Assembly: GCA_051294375.1 (NCBI GenBank)
Contig: CM119270.1
Location: 6,115,038 to 6,179,037 of the forward strand
Reading direction: 5' to 3'
DNA from: Paraspadella gotoi
Lineage: Eukaryota > Chaetognatha
Length of the DNA: 64,000 nt
The position numbers and the translations under genes are program-made. The notes beneath the pieces are model-generated. The model worked only from the letters and a program-made list of their open reading frames with translations. It was not told the origin of the DNA and searched no databases. This document shows positions 35,310 to 46,361 of the stretch, piece by piece; the stretch's first letter is position 1; every line of letters starts with the position of its first letter.

Positions 35310-35407
35310 CATACGGTTCCACTCAACTGCCGCAACTCGGCGCCACGGGACTGCATCTTCAGTTCGCGCCGCAACATTCGACGGTGCCGCCGCAAATGAG
35401 TCTGCAG
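35310..35407 (+). CDS. Coding exon, Gln/Leu-rich
   Basis: The acceptor TTCTTGCAG ends at 35309 and the donor GTAGGA starts at 35408. It completes the split codon of the large exon (G|CA) and reads AYGSTQLPQLGATGLHLQF, then APQHSTVPPQMSLQ, ending in phase 0. It is clean with no stop. The family is not recognised. Together with the next exons it resembles Q/A/S-rich flanking regions of transcription factors, only by composition. Confidence 0.65.
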
Positions 35408-35504
35408 GTAGGAAGGAATGCTTCTCAATGCTGATGTTGCTGCGGTTTGGATGTTGTTATTGTTGCATAAGAACTAGATTTGATTAAAATTGATCGCGTT
35501 TCAG

Positions 35505-35528
35505 TCGTGTTACTATACGGATTATCAG
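35505..35528 (+). CDS. Candidate 24-nt microexon
   Basis: TTTCAG ends at 35504 and CAG|GTAACG follows. The 24 nt between are eight codons (SCYYTDYQ) in phase 0 on both sides, so inclusion or skipping would keep frame between the neighbouring exons, which are also phase 0. The polypyrimidine tract is weak. Confidence 0.35.
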
Positions 35529-35729
35529 GTAACGTATATATTCCCATTTCATTAACTGATTAAATAATTTTTAAAAATGAATTTTATAACTTTTAACAAA
35601 AACGGTAATTCTGGAATTCTTGTAGAACAGTTTTAAAAACTTGAATTAACATGACTTTTGGTGACGGCGATAATGACGATCACTAAAATCTAAATGATAA
35701 CTAATCTCACCCTGATTCTCTTCTTCCAG

Positions 35730-35846
35730 AGTCTCCAAGCCTTCGCTGCGGCGATGGCTGCTGTCAATCCGCACGGAACGCTGACGCCGACTTCGCCGCT
35801 TACGCCGCTGTCGCCGCTGAGCCTCAGTCAGTCGCTCAATCTGCAG
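35730..35846 (+). CDS. Coding exon, Ala/Pro/Ser-rich
   Basis: The acceptor TTCTTCCAG ends at 35729 and the donor GTGGAG starts at 35847. It is 39 codons in phase 0: SLQAFAAAMAAVNPHG, then TLTPTSPLTPLSPLSLSQ and a final LNLQ. The T-P/S-P pairs are potential proline-directed phosphorylation sites. Confidence 0.65.
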
Positions 35847-36156
35847 GTGGAGATCTGTCGAATTGACATAAAAAGTTAATTTACAAATAGGGAATTTAAA
35901 AGATGGTTATAATGGTTAACATGGTTAATTTAGTTTAATTTTAAAAAAAGGTGGTTGCAACGTGAGAATAAAGATTACATTCTTGCGATTTTAATATGCG
36001 ATTGTTGTTGTTTTGAATGTCGGTGATTTTAAAATCTATTCCAAATACAAAACTTTCAAAGACTGAAAAGCATTGAAAAGCATTACAACGATTGGTCAAA
36101 TATCAGTTTAATCGACCAATCACATCTTCTCCTCTTCTCTCTTTTTCCTCGTCAAG

Positions 36157-36258
36157 ACTCTCAACCAAGGAAGTCCCCAAGCCCTCGCCAACCTCTCGCC
36201 ATCTTCCTCCACCGGAAGCGGACTTCAGTCCGTCGCTCAAAACGCTCTTCAAACGCAG
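36157..36258 (+). CDS. Coding exon, Gln/Ser-rich
   Basis: The acceptor CGTCAAG ends at 36156 and the donor GTGAGG starts at 36259. It is 34 codons in phase 0 (TLNQGSPQALANLSP, SGLQSVAQNALQTQ). Like its neighbours it ends on a CAG Gln codon at the splice junction. Confidence 0.65.
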
Positions 36259-36476
36259 GTGAGGGAAAAGTGGGGCTTAGGGTGGGCGGGTTGGTTAAGG
36301 AAAAGTAGGAGAGCAGCAATGTGTTAGTGGTAAGGATTAGAGAGAAAGGAACATAACAGGATTTACTATAGACAATGAAACTTAGATTAGTAAAAAATAT
36401 AAAAAGTTGAAAAGAATTTTATGTTCACCATAATGAAGCTCACTATGTTTTTTCTCATGTCAGTACTCGAAATTCT

Positions 36477-36484
36477 CTCTCTCC

Positions 36485-36541
<57 letters not shown>

Positions 36542-36560
36542 ACTCCTCTCTCACTCTATC
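36477..36560. repeat. (CT)n microsatellite before an acceptor
   Basis: A long CT run directly upstream of the exon at 36563, where it also serves as a polypyrimidine tract. Confidence 0.9.
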
Positions 36561-36562
36561 AG

Positions 36563-36651
36563 ATCTCATCTTCGGCTCCATCCACGTGTTCTGATCCAGA
36601 GAGTCCCAACGCCGTCGCAGCCTCCGCGATTCAAGTGGCGCCCTCCACGTC
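36563..36651 (+). CDS. Coding exon, Ser/Ala-rich
   Basis: The acceptor CTATCAG ends at 36562 and the donor GTAAGT starts at 36652. It reads ISSSAPSTCSDPESPNAV, then AASAIQVAPSTS with the last codon split in phase 2. The next exon of this gene is not found in the window before the palindrome begins. Confidence 0.6.
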
Positions 36652-36660
36652 GTAAGTAGT

Positions 36661-36862
36661 TATCATCATCATCATCATCATCATCGTCATCATCATTTTC
36701 ATCATCATCATCATTGTCGTCGTCGTCGTCATCGCCGTCGACGTCATATCATTATCGCTGTCATCATAATCATCATATCATCATCGTCCTCAACATCATA
36801 ATCATCATCAACATAAACATAATCATCGTCATCATCATTATCATCATCATCATTAATATCAT
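36661..36862. repeat. (CAT/CGT)n trinucleotide repeat
   Basis: About 200 bp of interrupted CAT, CGT and CATAAT triplets. A degraded copy is at about 32520-32620. Confidence 0.9.
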
Positions 36863-36977
36863 TCCACCTCGATTTTGTGATCATCTGAGAGTGTGAGAAA
36901 TAAAGTAATACACTAAACTAAAATCTTAAATTAAAAACAACCTAACATCTACGTACTTGAAATAACTCCCCTTTCTA

Positions 36978-36978
<1 letters not shown>

Positions 36979-37034
<56 letters not shown>
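36979..37034. repeat. (CT)n microsatellite
   Basis: About 28 CT dinucleotides. A shorter counterpart is at 32876-32900. Confidence 0.95.
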
Positions 37035-37036
<2 letters not shown>

Positions 37037-37662
37037 ACTATTCATAATCAAATTCTCAATACCTCTCGATTGTTATGCGATCTTATGTTATTCAATCGAA
37101 TATGAACGAAGTATTTTTAGATTCAATCTTTTATCATTTTTATAACTGTTATAATTCATTTCGCTGGTAGCATTCTTTTAGCTTTTATATCCGCCTTTTG
37201 TTTTTGTCGCGTCTCATAAGCGGGTTTAGTGAATATACAAAAGAATTAATTACTTGGAATTTATTCATATTATTTTTATTATTTTTCGGTCGAATGATAA
37301 CGTAATTAACTATTAGTATTATGCAACAATTAGGCTCACTTTAATAAACTATTAATAAATGCAAAAAAACTGGACGGTAACAATTTGTTTTCACATTAAT
37401 TTTGCAATATACAATTCTAACATTGCCATGGCAGTAAAGTTTGGTTCATATTTCGCTGATAATCATAAAAAAGAAAAAAGTATTGATGCAACCAAATTCA
37501 AAAACCTTCCATTAATCTAGGAAATAATTAATAAAAGGTCGAGACCGAGGGGAAACGAAAAAAAAAGCTTTACCTTCTTTTGACTGATAAATAAATAATT
37601 ATGAAAGAAATTGCTAATCGCGTGTTACTTCGGTTAAGAGAGGAAGTGGATGTCCTCTCGTC
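37035..37662. other. AT-rich non-coding sequence
   Basis: No coding signal is seen. Part of it is repeated, noisily, at about 33000-33500. Confidence 0.6.
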
Positions 37663-39354
37663 ATAATAAAATCGTACTTTTATTTTTCATTTTATTTTTT
37701 TCTTAAATTAAAACTATATAAGAGATTATGATTTTTCTCTATTTTCTCTTATTAAACTCAACCAAGAAAGAAAAACAACAATTAAAACTTTAATCATTTA
37801 AAAAAACGCGGACTTTTTCAGGCGAGTAAACGATAACGTAAACAAGCTTTCGTCACTAAGGCAAAATAATATTTTGGTTAAAATTACTTATATTTTTTGA
37901 ATATTATATTATAAATTTATTCAGTCAATAAAAAATATTAACATCGGTGTCTGCATAGTATAAAGTTAAATCAGACTTCTTAAATTAAACACGGAATAAA
38001 AGCTCGTCAAATTGCGTAAATATTTAAAAAAAAAATTTTTTTCAACCGAAGTGTCGAATGACATTGGTTAATTCATCTTGACATTTCCCTTCTCAAAACG
38101 CGTTGAACGACACGGGTCGAGCCAAAGCGTCATTTAACTAAACTTTATTAAAATAAGAATTATTAATAAACTTTAATTGGTTAAAAGTTATTAACAAAAA
38201 AAAATTTATCATGATGGAGTCGGCAAACTTTTCTTATTTTTTATTATTTTTTTTTAAAGAGTTCAATAATTATTTTAAACTACATCAAATGACTTGTTTG
38301 TCTGGACACGCGAGTTCCTCATAATCGTGTCTTCAAAAAAAAAGACCGCCAACCGAAAATGGCGACGAAATCCGAACGAATCCCGAACTTCGCCGTTGAC
38401 TTAGTTTATTGTTTGTAATATTATTACAAAATATAAAATAAAGATAGGACGACAAAATATATTACTATAAACATGCAGTGAAAAAACGCGAAATTTTTAA
38501 TACAGTGTTGAATGCAGAGCAGAGACATATTTATATTTGAACTTTTTTTTTTCAGAATCTCGAATATTTTTTTTTCAGTTTTAAGATATAGATTTAAAAA
38601 AAAAACTGAGATAGAAATAAAGGAGCATATATAATATTTTATCCTTCCTTAATTTAGTCAGGTTTTCAAAATTTAAATGTCCGAAACCCGTGCCTGCTGC
38701 TCTACACAATAAATTTCAGTTAAATAGACAAGTAACCAGTTTAAAACTATAAGTTATAAACAAAACAAACAAACAAACAGGACATTAATTAAGATTTAAA
38801 AATAATTTTAACCACTGTGTTGAATATGCTTTCACCGTAATTGTAGCAAAGTAAAATAAAAATACATTAAATTAATGTCCTTTCTATTTTTTTATAAATA
38901 ACGTCAAATATATGCCACGATCAGTATGCCATGGCTGATTACTGTTTATTACAATTGTTTGTTTCATCTACGATAAATTGAACAACATTGACCACACATC
39001 TTCTCTAAGATTTTGTGTCAAACTATAAATAGTTTTATAAAAGCTTGCAAAAAGTTAAAGATATCATAAAATTAAAATTCTGTAAAAAAGACACTAAGGT
39101 TAAGATTGTATGTACAACAAAAGCGTTGTTGGAAAGCTACAGCAAAGCTCATTTACAACGAAACTGTATGATTACTGAATCGCAAAAACCAGTGAAAGCC
39201 AGTTAATCAGTAAATACCTTAAATATAATCTTTTCATTGTAAAAATAAATTATCAGTTTAATATTAAAAAAATTTATTCACTTAAACCCCTACAGCAATT
39301 TTTATCTCTCATGCTCGCGCCGGTCCCGCTTGACTGATCCGTCTCGTCGCGGAT

Positions 39355-39710
39355 TCAGAGCTGGAACTCTTGCACTCCCCCGTCCTTGCAGGCCTGACAC
39401 AAATCCTTGTTGTGCTGGGTGGCCCGGCTTGCCCTGTCGACGGTCGATCCCATGGCGGCTGCCAGAAACCGTAATAGACTTGCCCGATGCGGTTGTACAC
39501 GTTGCCCACAACCTGGTTTCGAAAAAAAAAATGGGGGATGTGGATTGAGGGGCGAGGGTTAAGGGGATGATATGAAAGGGAAATAAAAAGGAAGAAGATG
39601 TGAGGGAAGTTGGAAAAATTGAGAAGGTAGAGAAAGGGTCGAAAGAAGAAAGGAGAAAGAAAGCAAGAGATTAGAAGAAAGAAAGAAAAAAAGAAAGAAA
39701 GAAAGAAAGA

Positions 39711-39743
<33 letters not shown>

Positions 39744-40382
39744 AAAGAGAAAGAACAGAAGAAAGCCAATTCTGGCTTTTTAAACAATCGGCCAAAGTGC
39801 AAAAACCCCAGCAAGACCAATCAACCAATCAATCAAATCCTCACCTGCCCCCATGGATGAATCAACCAGTCAATCGACCTCACCTTGACGACCTCCTCGG
39901 GATACCACATGGCCGGCTCGAAGGTCCCGTTGGCGCATCGTTTGCATTGCTGCCCGTAGAGTTTGAATTGAACTGCAGCCTCGTAGAGGCGACGTCGAGA
40001 CAATACCAGAAGGTGACCCGACCCTTCATGGAAGTCCAACCGTGGCCGCAGGACTGGACGAGGTAATCGGTGTTGAAAATGGTCAAGTTAATCAAGTCAA
40101 TTAATCGAGATGAAAAGGTCAATCTAAGGTCAATTAATCGGGATGAAAAGGTCAATCAAAGTCAATTAATCGGATTGAAAAAGACAATCAGGGCCAATCA
40201 ATCGCGATGAAAAAGAAAATCAAGCCAATCAATCGGGATGAAATGGTCAATTAAAGATCAATCAGCCGTCTTGATGGCATGAGCTTTATCATGAACCCAT
40301 AAAAATAATAACAACAACAGTCGCAAAGACAACAGCAACATCTGAATCGATTTGAATTGGTAGAAGATTACTTGGAATTTCC

Positions 40383-40427
<45 letters not shown>

Positions 40428-40859
40428 GAGAACGACAAACGGAACACACACATATCACCAATGAAACTGTGCTATGAGAAACTGAAGTCGGACAACATCT
40501 GCCTTAGCACATTCTTTGGATTTGACTGTCATTGCGAGTCTTGAAGTTTTTGTTTGTTTTTTCATCCAAATATTACTTGTTGATTGAATGATTCAATTTC
40601 TATTCTTAAACTGGTTTCATAATCACGTTCATAACGTTTTTAACAGTCTGTAGCTCTTAAATCTTTTTAGTAATTTTTGATTAATTATTTCTTTTTTTTA
40701 GTATCACGTACTAACAATTTGAAAGTCTGTACATAGTTCTTAAAATTTTGGATTTTCACGTTTAAAAATTAATTTTTACCATAACTTAGTTTCGTAAACG
40801 AAAAGACCTCATGGGCCACAGAAAATTGCGCCCCGGTTTAGTTCTATTTCATATTATAT

Positions 40860-40927
<68 letters not shown>

Positions 40928-41919
40928 CTCTCCTCTCTGTCTCCTCTGTCTCTCTCTCTCTCTCTGTCTGTCTCTCCTCTCAACTTTTTCTCTCAAAACT
41001 CGGGACAAACAAAACTGAAAGCCTTTTGTTTGCGATAGACTATTTCGCTCGTTTCAATCTTTGATATGATAATCGCCAGCGTCTTACCGCTTCTTTCTTT
41101 CTTTCTTCTTTTCTCTTTCTTTTTCTTTTCTTCTTTCTTCTTCATTTCTCCCTTTTTTTCTTTTTTCTTTCTCTTTCTTGTATTCACTGATTCTTGATGG
41201 AAAGCTTAAGTTCCTTTTTCGTTATTCTTTGAAGTATTCTTTGTTGTGATAATCACGGAATGAACATTTTCAGCCTCGCCCTATTTTTGCAGAGGTGTTT
41301 AAATTCTTTACGTTTTCTCTCTCCACTTCTGAGTTAGGACAAATTACATTCATTATTTCTTTTTTCTGTTATATTTGTTTGAATGCTTTTCTTTACGTTG
41401 CGGTTTGCATTATTTAGAAATCAAAATTTCCATTTATAGTTCAGCAACGGACAAAAAAAAAAGAATGGCAAAAAAAACTTTGCCGTTTTCAACTAAAAAT
41501 AAACTTTTCATTTTGCCTATATTTAAGTTTATATTGAGTACCTTTTTCGAGAAATTGATATCCTTTTTAATGACTAACTTAAAAAAATAGTTCTTTTTAT
41601 TTTATTAACGATTCTGTCTTTATTCGTCTTATATGTACAACTATAAGATGTATTCATTCCGCTATTCCTCCTTCTCCTTATTCTGAAATTATTCAAGAAA
41701 TCCTTCATAAGTATTTTCCCAATTATTATCATTCAGTCATTGAATTTAATCATTCTTGATTTTAGGATTGAATATTGACTGATGATATTTAATTGATTGA
41801 TTTACCATGGGTGTTTTTATTTTATTTATTATTTATTATTTATTTATTTATTTTATAATTAATTAATAATAATTAATTAAATTATTAATTAATTAATTAA
41901 TAATTATATTTTTTTTATT

Positions 41920-41997
<78 letters not shown>

Positions 41998-42159
41998 GAT
42001 ACGATCGATACTAACCGAGCATTGGAACGAACTTTGGCGGAATCCTTGAAGGCCCCATTGACTCAGATTCTCCGGCGCCTTCAACGTCGGTAGGAGATGC
42101 CATCGGTGCGGGTAGTACTGAGCGAAGAGGCTCGTACTCCCGTGCCAGACCGTTCCATG
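39355..42159 (-). CDS. 3CxxC-type zinc-finger (RTP-like) protein, minus-strand copy, frame-damaged
   Basis: Three exons lie on the minus strand: 42159-42016, 40053-39884 and 39512-39355 (stop TGA 39357-39355). Splice borders match the plus-strand copy. The exons are 144, 170 and 158 nt against an apparent correct 147, 171 and 159, so local frameshifts occur, including within the Y-E-G-C-S-Q-F stretch of exon 2. The start of exon 1 (HGTVWHGSTSLFAQYYPH) is intact here and damaged in the other arm. Function and domain notes are under the plus-strand copy. The two are probably one gene represented twice. Confidence 0.75.
39660..39770. repeat. (GAAA)n microsatellite
   Basis: An interrupted GAAA run in the intron before the last exon, mirrored as (TTTC)n at 45949-46040 in the other arm. 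The two arms differ in repeat length. Confidence 0.95.
40384..40427. repeat. (CT)n microsatellite
   Basis: A perfect CT run, mirrored as (GA)n at 45283-45322. Confidence 0.95.
40858..40982. repeat. (CT)n-rich tract
   Basis: CT dinucleotides with CTGT interruptions, mirrored at about 44715-44850. Confidence 0.95.
41923..41998. repeat. (ATTG)n microsatellite
   Basis: About 18 ATTG units directly after the donor of 3CxxC exon 1 (minus strand), mirrored as (CAAT)n at 43676-43750. The neighbouring TTAA/AAAT tract is also mirrored (43757-43862). Confidence 0.95.
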
Positions 42160-42752
42160 CTGGGATGGGAAGCGAGGGGGGACGGGGGGAAAGGGAAGGA
42201 AAATTGAGAGGGGGGAAAGGGGATAAAAGGGAGTAGTTAAGGGAAAGAAAGAAAAAGGAGTTTCATTGTTGTAAGTGAAACAAAATGAAACAATTTCGAA
42301 AACTTTTTTCTTTTTCTTAATTTGCTAATTCAATCGAGAATTCCGGGAAATGGACCGCATAAAAACTTTTTTTTAAATGTGAGATTAACTGAAAAAAAAA
42401 AATGTTTAAAATACATAATACGGACTAAAATTTCGGAACTCTGAAGGCGAACCAGACGACTTTTTGGTATCTGGATTCGAATTCCGAAACTAAAGTGTTT
42501 TCTTTTATTTTTTTTCTAATTTTTTTTTTTCGTTGTCTTTTATCTTTCACCGTCGATTCGGTTGAAATCGGACAGTTAATCTCATGTTTTCAAACTATAT
42601 ATATATATAAAGTCGTTATAACTACGATCCGCCGCTACGTTGCATTCAATTCGCATCTCTTTATTTTTTATTCCAATGAAGAAAAGCGTAACTTAACCAA
42701 ACCTCACAACTTTAATAGAATTAGGGCAACTGGGAAAAAATTTTGAATGGGA

Positions 42753-42810
42753 TCGACTTTGAATAATAACTAATTAAATCTTTTTTGGAAGGCTTAAAAC
42801 GTTTTCATGG

Positions 42811-42897
<87 letters not shown>
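42753..42897. repeat. Palindrome spacer with (GA)n
   Basis: Unique sequence of 60 bp, then about 85 bp of (GA)n ending at the gap. It has no counterpart in the right arm, so the left contig evidently stopped in this microsatellite. Confidence 0.85.
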
Positions 42898-42922
42898 NNN
42901 NNNNNNNNNNNNNNNNNNNNNN
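42898..42922. other. 25-N assembly gap at the palindrome centre
   Basis: A placeholder gap. The right arm begins immediately after it. Confidence 0.9.
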
Positions 42923-43518
42923 CCCATTCAAAATTTTTTCCCAGTTGCCCTAAATTCATATTAAAGTTGTGAGGTTTGGTAAGTTACGCTTTTCTTCATT
43001 GGAATAAAAAATAAAGAGATGCGAATTGAATGCAACGTAGCGGCGATCGTAGTTATAACGACTTTATATATATATATAGTTTGAAACACATGAGATTAAC
43101 TGGTCCGATTTCAACCGAATCGACGGTGAAAGATAAAAAGACAACGAAAAAAAAAAAATTAGAATAAAAAATAAAAGAAAAACACTTTAGTTCGGAATTC
43201 GAAATCCAGATACAAAAAAAGTCGTCGGGTTCGCCTTCAGAGTTCCGGAAAATTTTAGTCCGTAATTAATTATTTAAACATTTTTTTTTCAGTTAATCTT
43301 ACATTTAAAAAAAAGTTTATACGGCCATTTCCCGGAATTCTCGATTGAATTAGCAAATTAAGAAAAAAGAAAAAAAAGTTTTCGAAATTGTTTCATTTTG
43401 TTTCACTTACAACAATGAAACTCCTTTTCTTTCTTTCCCCTTAACTACTCCCATTTTATCCCCTCTCAATTTTCCTTCCTCCTTCTCCCCCCCGTCCACC
43501 CTCGCTTTCCCCATCCCG

Positions 43519-43662
43519 CATGGAACGGTCTGCACGGGAGAACGAGGCTTTCGCTCAGTCTACCCGCACCGATGGCATCTCCTACCGACGTTGAAGGCGC
43601 CGGAGAATCTGAGTCAATGGAGGACCTTCAAGGATTCCGCCAAAGTTCGATTCCAATGCTCG
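43519..43662 (+). CDS. 3CxxC exon 1 of the visible three (partial gene)
   Basis: The 3' half reads KAPENLSQWRTFKDSAKVRF, then QCS, before the donor GTTAGT at 43663. Indels disrupt the 5' third compared with the other arm. Confidence 0.75.
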
Positions 43663-43676
43663 GTTAGTATCGATCG

Positions 43677-43750
<74 letters not shown>

Positions 43751-43815
43751 TAATAAAAAAAAATAAATTAATTAATTAATTAATTAATTAATTAATTAGT
43801 TAATTAATTAATTAA

Positions 43816-43859
<44 letters not shown>

Positions 43860-44769
43860 AAACAACCCATGGATAAATCAATCAATTAAATATCAATCAG
43901 TCAATATTCAATCCATAAAATACAAGAATGATTAAATTCATGACTGAATGATAATAATTGGGAAAATACTTATGAAGGATTTCTTGAATAATTTCAGAAT
44001 AAGGAGAAGGAGGAATAAGCGGAATGAATACATCTTATAGTTGTACATATAAAGACGAATAAAGACAGAATCGTTAATAAAAATAAAAAGAACTATTTTT
44101 TTTAAGTTAGTCATTTAAAAAGGATATCAAATTTCTCGAAAAAGGTACTCAATATAAACTTAAATATAGGCAAAATGAAAAGTTTATTTTTAGTTGAAAA
44201 ACGGCAAAGTTTTTTTTTTGCCATTCTTTTCTTTTTTGTCGTTGCTGAACTAAAATGGAAATTTTGAATTTCTAATAATGCAAACCGCAACGTAAAGAAA
44301 GCATTCAAACAAATATAAACAGAAAAAAAGAAATAATGAATGTAATTTGTCCTACTCAGAAAGTGAGAGAGAAAACGTAAAGATTTAAACACCTCTGCAA
44401 AAATAGGGCGAGGCTGAAAATGTTCATTCCGTGATTATCACAACAAAGAATCACTTCAAAGAAATAACGAAAAAAGGAACTTAAGCTTTCCATCAAAGAA
44501 TCAGTGAATACAAGAAAGAGAAAGAAAAAAAGAAAAAAGGGAGAAATGAAGAAAGAAAGAAAGAAAAGAAAGAAAGAAAGAAAGAAAAGAAAGAAAGAAA
44601 GAAAGAAAGACGGTAAGACGCTGGCGATTATCATATCAAAGATTGAAACGAGCGAAAATACGTCTATCGCAAACAAAAGGCTTTCAGTTTTGTTTGTCCC
44701 AGATTTTGAGAGAAAAAGTTTGAGAGGAGAGACAGACAGAGAGAGAGAGAGAGACAGAAGGAGACAGAG

Positions 44770-44856
<87 letters not shown>

Positions 44857-45282
44857 TATGAAATAGACTAAACCGGGGCGCAATTTTCTGTGGCCCATGA
44901 GGTCATTTCGTTTACGAAAACTAAGTTAATGGTAAAAATTAATTTTTTAAACGTGAAAATCCATATTAAGACTATGTACAGACTTTCAAATTGTTAGTAC
45001 GTGATACTAAAAAAAAGAAAATAATTAATCAAAAATTACTAAAAAGATTTAAAGAGCTACAGACTGTTAAAAACGTTATGACGTGATTATGAAACCAGTT
45101 TAAGAATAGAAATTGAATCAATTCAATCAACAAGTAATATTGGATGAAAAAAACAAACAAAAACTTCAAGACTCGCAATGACAGTCAAATCCAAAGAATG
45201 TGCTAAGGCAGATGTTGTCCGACTTCAGTTTCTCATAGCACAGTTTCATTGGTGATATGTGTGTGTTCCGTTTGTCGTTCTC

Positions 45283-45326
<44 letters not shown>

Positions 45327-45944
45327 GGAAATTCCAAGTAATCTTCTACCAATTCAAATCGATTCAGATGTTGCTGTTGTCTTTGCGACTGTTGTTGTTA
45401 TTATTTTTATGGATCATGATAAAGCTCATGCCATCAAGACGGCTGATTGATCTTAATTGACCATTTCATCCCGATTGATTGGCCTTGATTTTCTTTTTCA
45501 TCGCGATTGATTGGCCCTGATTGTCTTTTTCATCCCGATTAATTGACTTTGATTGACCTTTTCATCCCGATTAATTGACCTTGATTGACCTTTTCATCCC
45601 GATTAATTGACCTTGATTAACTTGACCATTTTCAACACCCGATTACCTCGTCCAGTCCTGCGGCCACGGTTGGACTTCCATGAAGGGTCGGGTCACCTTC
45701 TGGTATTGTCTCGACGTCGCCTCCTACGAAGGCTGCAGTCAATTCAAACTCTACGGGCAGCAATGCAAACGATGCGCCAACGGGACCTTCGAGCCGGCCA
45801 TGTGGTATCCCGAGGAGGTCGTCAAGGTGAGGTCGATTGACTGGTTGATTCATCCATGGGGGCAGGTGAGGATTTGATTGATTGGTTGATTGGTCTTGCT
45901 GGGGTTTTTGCACTTTGGCCGATTGTTTAAAAAGCCAGAATTGG

Positions 45945-46040
<96 letters not shown>

Positions 46041-46361
46041 TAATCTCTTGGCTTTCTTTCTCCTTTCTTCTTTCGACCCTTTCCTCTACCTTCTCCAATT
46101 TTTCCAACTTCCCTCACATCTTCTTCCTTTTTATTTCCCTTTCATATCATCCCCTTAACCCTCGCCCCTCAATCCACATCCCCCCATTTTTTTTCGAACC
46201 AGGTTGTGGGCAACGTGTACAACCGCATCGGGCAAGTCTATTACGGTTTCTGGCAGCCGCCAATGAGGATCGACCGTCGACAGGGCAAGCCGGGCACCCA
46301 GCACAACAAGGATTTGTGTCAGGCCTGCAAGGACGGGGAGTGCACAGAGTTCCAGCTCTGA
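43519..46361 (+). CDS. 3CxxC-type zinc-finger (receptor-transporter-like) protein, plus-strand copy
   Basis: Exons 43519-43662, 45656-45826 and 46203-46361 splice in phase 0 and end at TGA. About 157 residues are covered. The three CxxC pairs that name the zf-3CxxC family are present: CSSC created across the first junction (FQCS|SCGHGWTS), CKRC within FKLYGQQCKRCANGTFEP, and CQAC near the C-terminus (HNKDLCQACKDGEC). The spacing, W after the first pair, the LYGQQC motif and the terminal H...CxxC fit receptor-transporter proteins and relatives, which act as zinc-binding chaperones or RNA-binding factors. No transmembrane segment follows, unlike some vertebrate RTPs. Exons 2 and 3 are intact. 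Exon 1 is 3 nt short, with frame damage in its first third, and its acceptor has lost a base. The start codon and upstream exon(s) are missing, probably in the central gap. Family assignment is firm, cellular role unknown. Confidence 0.85.
45656..45826 (+). CDS. 3CxxC exon 2
   Basis: The acceptor CTCGTCCAG ends at 45655 and the donor GTGAGG starts at 45827. It is 57 codons in phase 0 with SCGHGWTSMKGRVTFWYC, FKLYGQQCKRC and FEPAMWYPEEVVK. Confidence 0.9.
46203..46361 (+). CDS. 3CxxC terminal exon
   Basis: The acceptor GAACCAG ends at 46202 and the stop TGA is at 46359-46361. It encodes VVGNVYNRIGQVYYGFWQPP, then RRQGKPGTQHNKDLCQACKD and GECTEFQL. Confidence 0.9.
   Translation, partial: VVGNVYNRIGQVYYGFWQPPMRIDRRQGKPGTQHNKDLCQACKDGECTEFQL

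Larger units (their letters stand above)
37663..42752 (-). repeat. Left arm of a giant palindrome (3CxxC gene locus)
   Basis: The arm is the reverse complement of about 42923-48050 with scattered small indels. Outer borders pair at AAATCGTAC (about 37664) with GTACGATTT (about 48043). Inner borders pair at TTTTGAATGGG (to 42752) with CCCATTCAAAA (from 42923). The spacer holds (GA)n and an N gap. Confidence 0.9.
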
